From: Channallabes apus
Taxonomy: Eukaryota > Chordata > Actinopteri > Siluriformes > Clariidae
Direction: 5' to 3'
Assembly: GCA_030522415.1 (NCBI GenBank)
Contig: CM060121.1
Location: forward strand, 15,664,142-15,728,141
Length of the DNA: 64,000 nt
Shown here: positions 51,294 through 61,561 of the stretch, piece after piece
Layout of the letters: each line of letters starts with the position of its first letter
Numbering within the stretch: position 1 is the stretch's first letter
The notes under the pieces: generated by a model
The model's input: the letters and a program-made list of their open reading frames with translations, nothing else
Told to the model about the DNA's origin: nothing
Databases searched by the model: none
Position numbers and translations under genes: made by a program

Positions 51294-52359
51294 TCAAATT
51301 CAACTTACATTCCATCTTATTAGATTGTTTTTGAGCAAATGTAAGTTTATCAAGCCTATATATGTACTTGTTTGCACTCGGTCTAAGCTTCAAATCGGGT
51401 TCTTTCGTCTAATAATTTAGCTGTTTCACAAGTTTATTTGGAAGAAGTTAAATTATCTGGCAATAGAACAATAATTTTAATCTTGAAAGCATTACATATG
51501 TCTAAAAATCGCCTAATGGTTTTTTTAAAAAATTATAATTCCATAAAGAGACCCTTCCTTTATTCCAGATACAGTATATTCGAGATACATTACTATCAGA
51601 TGAAGCAAGGACTAATGTCGATTACAATGTTATTGTAAAAATCTTAACATTCAAGTAATTCAAGGTTGTTTTTTTTCCTTCCTGACCTTATCTTAACATT
51701 AACACTGTTAAGTCTATTTAAAAAAAAAAAACCCTATCTTGTCATCTTGTCATAGCACCATTGAGGATTGGTGTGAGCAGAAATGGAGTGACCTGTGTCA
51801 GTGCCTGTTAAAGTTACTCAGGCTGAAAGGAAAGACTCGTGCTCAACACTGGAATATTTAAAGGTGTCCGACGTGTGCAGCTCTATAGTACACCCTTTTC
51901 CTATCGGTAAATATGACTGCCCACATCCCTTTCCCCTCTTCCTGAGCAAACTTCCTCGTGTTGAATTAATAAAGATGCTGCGACCTCCCAGCACCAGGAA
52001 AACAGAGAGCTGACGACAGACAGCAGCAGGAGGGGTAAACAAAAACATGGCAACAGCCAATCCGGGGTCTAAACTGTCCCCATGGCGATACTTAGACACC
52101 AGCAGCCAGTAGGGACGCAGCATGCGCTTTAAACTGAAAGACTCGATTGGCTGGAGGGAAGCGCAGAAACACGCCCCGTTCTCAACAGGGCCCAATTTGG
52201 CAGTTGGAGGCCCCCAGAAGCATTAGCAGGGGGTGTTCATTTTACACGAAAATTTAATAAATGGAAAAGCACACAGAATTAAAGCTCCACATGGCACACG
52301 CACGCTGTACTTCCTCCTGCCATTCCAAACAGGTGCTTCTCACTCTCTCTGTAAATAGA

Positions 52360-52830
52360 CGCTTGTTGGACCCTTTAATAGGAACACCTGTACTCTTACT
52401 TATTCATTCATCTATCCAATCAGTCAATCGTGCTCCAACGGCACACTGTTCACATCAAATATCATAATAGGGAACTAATAAAACCTCTGTGACTTTCGAC
52501 CATATCATCACTGTTGGTATCAGATGGCTTTGAGTATTTCAGGACCTCCGGAAATTTACACACACACGTCCCTAGAGTTGGGTCGACTGGTTCAAGTTGA
52601 CATAGCTACAGTAACTTAAATAGCCATTCTTCAAAACTACAGTGAGCAGAAAAGAATTTCACAGGATGTGCGACGCCACAAAGAGCGGATAGGAAGATGA
52701 GCTACGACAGCAGAAGACCGCATCAGGTTCCACAGCTGTCAGCCAAGAACAGGAACCTGAGGCTACAGTGGGAACAGCCTCACCAAACCTGGGACAGTTA
52801 AGCACTGGGAAAAGACCAGGCAGTCTTTTG
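52360..52830 (+). pseudogene. Tc1-like transposon relic, family B, 5' half
   Basis: Starts with the terminal region taataggaacacctgtactc and attcatctatccaatcagtc, then ttgagtatttcaggacctcc (N-terminal helix-turn-helix region), acagtgagcagaaaagaatt, acgacagcagaagaccgcat caggttcca and cagccaagaacaggaacctg aggctacagtggg. Breaks off before the catalytic core. Family B's other half is at 1830-2320, 50 kb away. Confidence 0.8.
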
Positions 52831-53831
52831 GGGTTTTTCCGGGAACCTCAGCGCACTTGTATTTTCACCCTGCAATTATGCAGCTCTGTGGCATGAAGCA
52901 CAGGTTTGGTGGGCAGCTTCGCAGAAAGGAAATGAATAAGGTCTTTTACTTTAAGCTCTCAGATCAGGATTGGTAACTATGGGATTTGCTAAGACTCTCT
53001 CTCTTTCTCTCTTGCTCTGGAGAGATGTAATTGGGTTATGGAGCACAACCACATCATTGTTTTAACAGTAGAGGGATTGTACCAGTCAAAGTCCCACTAG
53101 CGACATGCCTCACTCACAACAAATGTACTTTAAGGCAGGAGGCATCTCTTTTTTTTTTTCTGGACAAAGCCCCCGCTTTTTGATTCGGCTAAGAGAGAAA
53201 GATAGAGAGAGAGAAGAGAGGACAGGCTTAGAGTGCCTACATATCAAAAATGCACTGATCTTGGCACGGTGTAAGGCTCCTAACTGGTGTAATATGGTTA
53301 TGATACATTCACATTCCTCAGCATCTAGGGGGAAATATAATACGCCTGTATCGGCTGGTTTAATCACATGCTGCTTCCAGGGCAAAGAAAGAAGAGAATA
53401 CAAATAGCTTTGCAAAAAGAAGAAAAGTCCTTCAAATAGATCCCTTATAAGCAGATGTTAATGGTGGAACCCAAAATTCTCAAAAATGGCTTTGCTGCAA
53501 AAAACGCTCCAATGAAGTGTATGATTTTGTCTACATATGGATACATAATCCCGTTTCTTTCAAATTTCTTAAGCAGGGCTAGAGAAGGCTAGAGTCTGAA
53601 GCTTGCAGTCACCACTACACTTGCTCTCCTGGTTGAGCTTTGAAAGTTGCTTTATGAAAGCCCACTTGTTCCTGTGCTGTGTGCATTTTCTCATCTCACA
53701 TATGGCTCCTATTCCAGACATATTCATCTGGCATGTCAGGCCCTATGCAGCTGGACTGAAACGTTAGAGACAGAAGCAGAGTAAAAAATAACACCAGGCT
53801 GATAAAAAAGATGCCAAACTAAAAGAAAGGT

Positions 53832-53835
<4 letters not shown>

Positions 53836-53894
<59 letters not shown>
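53836..53894. repeat. (GA)n microsatellite
   Basis: Nearly pure GA repeat of almost 60 bp. Confidence 0.95.
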
Positions 53895-54678
53895 GCAAAG
53901 TTTTACAATCCAACTAATAAGGAATCTGCATAAACGATTCTGTGGCCCTATTTAATCACCGACGGCTGCAGTCTCATCTGCTCAATGAGCTGTAAGAAAT
54001 CCACTCTGTCTCGAAATTTGCTGTCAGTACCAAAGACGGACAGCCTGGAGGAGTCTTAAATTAGCATTACTGTCCTGGCATGTAAACCTAAGGACAAACA
54101 CACACCCAGCTGCTCCCTGCAGCCATGTTCTCTGCACGTTACTGAGCAAAAGGCAATACAGAGGATGCGACTTTAAAAGTCGATTCATTTTTTCAAATGA
54201 ATCGTGCAGTTTTTCCGTGTAGATTCTAGGTGTAAAACCTTGGGCTGAAGAACCAAAGCATGATTACTTGGAGACATGAGTCTGACTCAGTCACCTCTGC
54301 TGGTGTCCCTCCTACAGGGAGACCCAAAAGTCTCAATACATAGGGGAAATTATCATAATTAAGCAATTACATGTATAACGCCAGATGTGTTAACACGACT
54401 TCATCAAGGGTGGGAAAAGACAACTACTGCAAGGAAATGGCAATCATAAATAATAATACAGTGTGGCATAGTATACTGACGGAAGACTTTCAGGACACCC
54501 TTGCAAATACAGCACATATATGAGATTATATAAAGAACAGAGACATTAAGGCTTGTGTGTACACTCTGCAATGTTATTTTAGAAATCTTCTGTGGAGAAT
54601 ATTGGTAATACTTTCTTTCCTTACTTTTACTGAAGCTAGTCAGTGACAAAATGTGTGAAGTGGTCACGAAATTTATTC

Positions 54679-54800
54679 ATTAATTCGTTCATTCATCTCA
54701 GTAGCCGCATTATCCTGGTCAGGGTACTTGTGTACAATCATTTAGGAGGAGGAAAGAGAACAGCAGAGAACACAAGAAGAAAACTGTACACAGAGAGATA
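54679..54800 (-). repeat. Degenerate SINE remnant
   Basis: cattaattcgttcattcatc tail followed by gccgcattatcctggtcagg and ggaggaggaaagagaacagc resembles a decayed copy of the SINE at 50967 in the same orientation. No target duplication. Confidence 0.4.
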
Positions 54801-56206
54801 CCTGAACTCAATGCATCTTCCATCGTCATGTGCTTAACTGACAGAAAAGGATTAATTAAATATACATACTGTACACTTCATGCAGTCAATGAGAATGCTT
54901 ATTTTTAAAATCTTCCATCAAGAGTATGAGACCTGTATGATGTGTATAAGTGTGTATCCATGTGCTGCAAGCCAGCTCTGCCTCTGATCCGTGTTTGTTG
55001 TGCTAGATTAACTTTATTAAAAAACACAATTGGAGGAAATAGTTCTTTATTTGGCACAAATCTTTGACTGGATCAGGAACTGAACAGAACACTGTATGTT
55101 TAATGACAAACACAGAAACAACAACCCCTATAGAATTTATGCAAATATTTAAAAAGACTTGCAGGTAATAATTACTTATAGGTAATAATTAGACAAAGTC
55201 CAAATAATTTTTTTTTTTTAACAATTAAAAAAACCCCAGACAAAATTAAAAAAAGAAAAGAAAATCCTTAGCCAGTCTTTAACAATACTTTGTGAGGAGG
55301 GAATAACGCAGTTCACAGCTAAAGTATTCACCCATGACTTGATAACTTTTTGTTCCAGTTACAATTATTGTCACCTCCTAGCAACTAATTCACTTACTCA
55401 TTTCCTTTACCTTAATCTCTACAAACCTAACAGTTGATGCAAAATCTCACGTGTGGGCCAAACCCTGGAACTTGCAGTTTTCCAATGGGTTAGTTAATAA
55501 ATGTATAAATTGTCAATCCCCAAAACAAATTCTTCACATATACAGTATAATGCATTTTACTGCAAAATGAGTTAAATCAATTCTGTCAGTTTTGATAAAA
55601 AGTTTTGTTTCTATCATTATGGGATTTTTACTTATTTGCAAACATTATACAGTCCCTCCTACAGTTTTTCACAACGGAGAAATCAGCCTGCAGTTGTGTT
55701 GGTGAAAAGTTAAATACTGTGTTATTCAGTATCATTAATATGTTAGGTGAGTTTCACTAAACATATCGCGAACTTGGAACGAAGAGAAAAGTGTTGAACA
55801 CGAAACCTTTTTAATTACACTGATTGTTAAAGATCATGAAAAACATTTCAATGCATCGCCCGCCTCCTCCACTACCAGTTTCAGTTTCACTTCTGTAGAT
55901 GCCGATGCAACCCTTTCATAGATAGGCTGCATTTTTTTGGCTTCAACATTCTCCAAATGTCCAACAAACACATTTAGATCACTTACGGGAGCTGCTTTTT
56001 GCCCAACCAGTAGTTTCGCTTCACTGATAATGAGATTCGCTTATTTCGTATCCTGTTTTGCTATGAAAATTGCTTACTGTTGCATTTTTTTGACAAAATT
56101 CTGTACGATTCCAAAATCAGGATGTTTAGTGATTTAAAAAAAATCTTTTTATTAAACATAACTTTGTCTGACTAACGACCATAATGTGCCATTTTAAGAC
56201 CCAGAT

Positions 56207-56284
56207 AATGGCATTTATCTCATTTTGCATTGAAAAACCAAAATGCATTTTGGTGTTTCCATGCAAAATGAGATAAATGCCATT
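56207..56284. repeat. 78-bp near-perfect palindrome
   Basis: Outer arms 56207-56230 and 56261-56284 are exact complements over 24 bp (aatggcatttatctcatttt gcat and its complement). The 30-bp spacer is itself nearly palindromic around ccaaaatgcattttgg. Only two positional pairs in the whole 78 bp fail to match. No flanking target repeat. Confidence 0.9.
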
Positions 56285-56529
56285 CTATATTAATAAAAGG
56301 AAAAGCCATGCTTATCTATGTATTGTATTGAGTAAACTTGCTGAAAATATTAAAGAAGGAAAATGCTTTTCACAGCTGCTGAACTAATGAACAGACAGTA
56401 AGAGACAGAAAGCGATCTCTGCCCTGCAATGTGTCACACTACACTGGGCCTGTCTGAAAAAGGCCTACAGCCTGTGGCCTGAAACCACAGCCAGCAAACA
56501 CTCACAGGAATCTCTCTCTCCCTCATAGG

Positions 56530-56537
<8 letters not shown>

Positions 56538-56570
<33 letters not shown>

Positions 56571-56576
56571 GCCCTT

Positions 56577-56609
<33 letters not shown>
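56538..56609. repeat. (CA)n then (TC)n microsatellites
   Basis: CA run at 56538-56568 and TC run at 56579-56609. Confidence 0.95.
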
Positions 56610-56613
<4 letters not shown>

Positions 56614-57478
56614 GCTCACAGCTGCCGAGTCTCCGCTAGGTTCATGTTAGGTAAAGATATGCTATATTATGCAACAGAGTATAGATTTCCACCGCTGGCT
56701 CCGGACCAACTTCCTGCTTTCATGAAGAGAAAGAGAAAGGCTAAAGATGAGAGCAGAGGCTATAGTTTCCTGTCTATAATCATGAAAATGCTTATTATTA
56801 TTGACCGGCGCTTATGCTAGTAGAATGGCAGACGCACTATACCACAGTATGCTTCAAAAAACCTTTTTCCTGTGGTACGTTTAGCTCCTAAACTGTCTGA
56901 CACCCCACACACTCACTTTTTCTTCCTCTCTCGTGCTCTGTGCCTCTCGCTGGATATCTGGATAAACACTTTAGAGTGAAAATATAAAAATATACAACTT
57001 CCTGTCATGGTCACCGAGGTTTTCTGGCTTAATAACGCGCACTGAGATTTGCTTCTGGGAGTTCAGAGCACTCGTTAGAGTTCTTAGCTAATGCTTTAGT
57101 TATATCACCTCATGAATATAGAAAACAACACTCACACATTCACAGCTTTATACAAAAACACATGAAGAGGAGATACCTGCATAATAAGCGTATCGGCTTT
57201 AATGTTAGACTAACCAATCAGATCTTGTGTCATCTTTGGCAACAACCAATTGTGCTGCTGAAATGAAATGCTTTGATGTTACTACACTGGTGCGGATACC
57301 TAATTACAGATACGGGAATGGGCATTGGGAAAACGTGCTAATTCAAAGCGCCTGGACATGGAAACAGGTTGCATAGGTCAGAATGATCCGTCTTAGGGGT
57401 TAAGAGTCAGCCGGGGCCAAGGCACACGTGGCATGCTGGCAATATTACTCCTGTCTTCCAGTGAGATTCTCTCATATG

Positions 57479-57510
57479 CACCTCCCCACTCAGCAGTGTG
57501 TGGGGAGGTG
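57479..57510. repeat. 11-bp GC-rich hairpin
   Basis: Arms cacctccccac and gtggggaggtg with the 10-nt spacer tcagcagtgt, exact. Stable on paper; no other signal nearby. Confidence 0.75.
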
Positions 57511-58450
57511 TGATGTCTCCAATCGCCACCAGATTGACACAGATGAGTCAAGAATGCACACCTGCGTCCCGAGTGCTTAAGTGTGTGCAGGTGTGAGAGG
57601 TACGTGTGCGTGTGTGTGTATGTGCGTGCATGTGCAAATGCATTATGTATGAGGGTAGATGGTACTAAATAAGTCATTTTATTATGATGAGAAAAGAAAA
57701 AGTGAGAGATTTCAGATTTTACACTTACAATAGGTCACTGAATGGGATAAAGCTATATTAGGATCGCCCCATTTCAAATATACATCAAGTATTTACAGTG
57801 ACTACATTCATTACTGCCAATAAATTCATGCGTCGTCTTACAAGAAAAGGTACAAACTGTACCTTTCCCTGTAAACAGGTTTATTCCTGCTAAAAACAAC
57901 CTAAGAGTCCATTCGCAGACCACTTTGAGTGTTATGTTCTTAGCTAGTAAATCGTCCAGACCGATCTATGCAGACAAAGACAGAATCGGTGAAGCAGGAA
58001 GCCAGAGCTGGAAAAACTGCCTAGCAACACAATGATGCTCCGCCAAGGCAACGCCAAGTCTGGCAAAGCCACCCGGTGAAAATGTCCACACCCTCTGACT
58101 GAGAAAACCTCCTCCATCAACGAAGAAAACCAACAAACCAAAACAAATAGTGAAAAAGTAAAAAAAAAAAAAAATGAGCAAATAATTTTTACCGACGGCA
58201 AATCAAATTAAATACGTGGTACGAGGGCCTTTCAGGCCCTTACCATTTTATCAAACAGATGCAACGAGACGCCATTTGGTCTGCGCCGTTACAAGAGGCC
58301 TTCAATGTTTTCCCACAGATCTTGGTTCTGATCAGCTCTGATCGTTTACTTGCTTTCCATCCAAAAAAAAGGGGGAAAAATACGTTCTGTGGCTTATGTA
58401 TATGCAGCCTCAATTATGTAATTTGCGCTTGTGTTCGAGTGTGTGTTCCA

Positions 58451-58464
58451 TAACCATGGCAACA
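58451..58464 (+). promoter_or_regulatory. Possible RFX X-box
   Basis: ataaccatggcaac fits the X-box pattern GTNRCC(N0-3)RGYAAC except for its first base. Single-motif evidence. Confidence 0.25.
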
Positions 58465-60271
58465 GCACAACATATCAGCAACCGCAGAGCCGCAGTGGAG
58501 CTACGGGCACTGCCAGGGCTCTGCCAAGGCCTAATCCGTGCCAGGAGTGACATGAGCGAAGGGGAAGGGAGGAGGATACACACACTCACTCACTCACAGA
58601 CACACTCTCTTTCTCTCTCTTACACACACACACTCACACACAACCTCTCACACACACACACTGGATATCCTCCTATTCTTCTTGGCTGGAGACTCCCATG
58701 GCAATAGCAGCAGGAATCCATTCTCCACGGATCCTGGGACAGCTGTGCAGATAGCGAATAAGAAGCGATCGATTCAGCCTCTCTGCATACAGCCTGTGAG
58801 AAAAACACTAAATAGTCTTTAATCCTGCTCTTTAATTCCCTTCAGCTAACACTATTTAGCCAAATTCAGGCCGCACGATTCCTGTAACCTGATAGCAAAA
58901 CCACAAAATGTCTTCAGGATTTATTAGACAATAAATATAAAACCTGCATTACTCTCTGTAAATGTCCATCTGGGTATTGGTATCAAAAATGCACAAGAGC
59001 TGTTTACTGTAAATACATCAAGGAAAGGATCTATTTTAATGAAAATATTCAAGTCAGGAGCCATTTTTATACACGGATAGACATTTCGAGAGCAGGACAA
59101 CTCGAACACCTCACATGTTGATAATAACCTGTAGAGAGTGAGCAGGAGGAGAAGCCATTGGGCGTAGAAGACTACGGGGGCTCGAGGAGAATGAATAAGT
59201 AAAAGGAACACAGTGTCCTGTTGCACCTCTGCCACTAGAGCCATCCACTAGTCCCTTTACAGCCATGAGCCTTACTTAGTACTGCCAATTTCTGCTCATG
59301 TCTAATCACTATTCCTGTCTGCAATTCACATGAATTATACTGCTGTGTGCTTTTGGCCAACAGGACAATATTACTAGAGTAAATTAAAAAATCAGATTTA
59401 TAATGTTTTTCAAATAAAATGTTTATTAAACATTTAAAATAAAAAAAATTTAATTATATTATTATTATTAATATTATTATTATTGATTCATTATATGTTC
59501 CGTATGTAATACGTGTGGTTCTCTGCAATGTTGAATAATCCATGAGTGAATAAATAAGATGTTTACGTAGCAGCATTTGTAAAATCACAAGCGAACAGTG
59601 CTGAATCTCGCAACCTTCATTTGAAAATGTCCAACAATTCTGTTTGTTCAAACAGTGTTTTCATCAGATTTTAATCCCCTGAACAGCTGTTTCAAATCAT
59701 TTTTCAGGCCTGGGAAGCGACAGAGGGCGATCAGGGAGGCTGCAGATGGATTTAACATTCACCTCTGCGAAATTGACTAAATGTAGTTTTCAGAGGAAGT
59801 CTATAGGATTTGGATGACCACAGTCAAATATATCCGTTTAAGTGCAGTGTGTTGTGCATCAGCCAACATCTCTCCTAGATACTGACTAAATGACTCTATA
59901 AATAAGTATAATACGCAGAACCTCCAAGGACATGGAAATTCTAAATTATTATATTAATTAGTTAATTTCAGTTCATTCAAATGCTGTAAATTAATTGTGT
60001 CCTCAGTGGGAAAGTATATTGTGTCTCGTAGCCTTAGTGATGTGAATTACTAAACTTTTCTTTTGATTATGAACACGAGAGGGCTGCACCCATTTTAAAA
60101 CGACTTAAATGGCATCAGGGTTGGACAATTGCAGTGTAATAGATTCAAGCCAAGACAGCTGTAGAGGTTTATGCATGTAATTAGGCCATTATGAGAGATG
60201 TTCCTGCGACTCCTGAAGCCTAATTTTATTTTTAAGGTGTTAACCTCATCTGAATCAGATATATTGTGTAT

Positions 60272-60690
60272 GTATATATTAGTCAAACGTTTTGAAACAC
60301 CTTCTAATTTCATGGTCTTTCCTGATTTTTTTCCCTTCCTTCCTATGCTAAAGACTTTGAACAGTTGATATTGAGAATTTGCTGCTACTCGTGCTCTGTA
60401 AAGCCTTTATAACAGCTCTAATCTGTGGTGCTGTTAATTGGTGATTTTTGAGGCTGGTAACTCTAAATGAACCTGGGAAGGTCTTCATGAGAGCCAGTTT
60501 TATGACGGCGCTTGACGGGTTTTGCAAATGCACTTGACAATACTGTCTTTGCAAAAACTATTCTAGAACAGCTGACGTTCGTTTTTGCTGCTGTTGTTGT
60601 TGTTGTTGGTAATTAACTAACTAGTTCCATATGTGTTTATTTCATAGTTTTGAAATGTTCAGTCTTGTTCTAGAATGTAGAAAAATAAAT
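60272..60690 (-). mobile_element. Tc1-derived MITE, copy 2
   Basis: Left end tatattagtcaaacgttttg aaacaccttctaatttcatg. Right part ccatatgtgtttatttcata and tcttgttctagaatgtagaa, the reverse complement of copy 1's left part. It also shares gtaaagcctttataacagct and gaggctggtaactctaaatg with the middle of copy 1. A (GTT)n run lies at 60590-60608. The right terminus is degraded. Confidence 0.7.
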
Positions 60691-61339
60691 GGCACAGGAC
60701 ATACGTACATATTTACCGAGGGGGGGTCTTGGGGACGTTTAAAAAGATTAGTTAAAAATGGAAATAGAGCTAAACAAATTATAATTTAAAAAAACAGCAG
60801 AATTTCTTATTAATAATTATAATTACCAATAATATTATTAACTAAAAAATATATGACTAATTATTCAAAAACCAAAAAAAGTTATTATAGAATAGAAAGA
60901 TGTGGACGAACATCTTTGAATGTTTTTGACTTTTTTCCCCTTTCTTCCTTTATGTTTAAAAAATAATCTGATATATCTCTTGATTTATTAGGTAAAGCAC
61001 AAGTAGATTGAATAGATTATTTAAATCAGCAGAAACGCTGGAAGTTAACAGGAGATTAAAATGAGTTGGTCTGTTTTGTTGCTACAATGGGTCTTTTGTT
61101 TACTCTTATTGCATTTTTTAATCCAGATATCTGGCACCACCGCAGACGGAAGTTCATCTCGCCTCTAAACACTCAATACGCATTTGCTAATCTCCATCAT
61201 GCGCCGATCTACGGCAATCCCGACCGCCCCGTAGTCCAGAAAAGCTTTTCTCCGGCCCATTATTCATGTCACCGTGTCCACCCGGGCATCTCTGGCTTTA
61301 GTACAGAGCCGAGTTTTGATCGCTAAAGCTTCGGCAAGT

Positions 61340-61560
61340 CCACATGCAGAGCCGTGCAGGCGCGAGCGCTTGTGCACGAGGGGGGGAAGCGTGCACACGC
61401 GCGCACGGACGCACTGAGGAAAAGTTTAGTGACACTTGAAAATTCTTTCTCGCTCAGTGATGCCTTCAGAAGTGCGTGTGTGCAGCACGTGCGCGTTTGG
61501 CCGCCGCTTCTGTTATCAATTACTTTATGTAATTAATGGAAAGAGCGCGCGCTCTATAAT
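61340..61560. other. CpG-rich block
   Basis: CpG-dense compared with its surroundings (gcaggcgcgagcgcttgtgc, cacacgcgcgcacggacgca, cacgtgcgcgtttggccgcc) and includes the palindrome gagcgcgcgctc at 61543-61554. Together with the unique sequence at 61120-61330 it could be a regulatory island. No splice-bounded exon is evident. Confidence 0.35.
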
Positions 61561-61561
61561 G

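Larger units (their letters stand above)
52835..56200. other. Noncoding sequence
   Basis: Unique DNA apart from the (GA)n repeat and a SINE remnant. Two adjacent small hairpins lie at 54169-54204 (gactttaaaagtc, then cgattcattt paired with aaatgaatcg). No exon seen. Confidence 0.5.
56610..60265. other. Noncoding sequence
   Basis: Unique DNA with one GC-rich hairpin (57479) and an X-box-like motif (58451). CT/CA-rich at 58575-58660. Open frames are short and unrecognised. Confidence 0.5.

Noticed and set aside
51775..51815. acctgtgtcag on the plus strand as a possible NFI exon 1 end (LTQ then donor)
   Set aside because: The frame upstream on the minus strand has a stop and the wrong preceding residue (GCA instead of Cys), so it is not the MYSP...LTQ exon.
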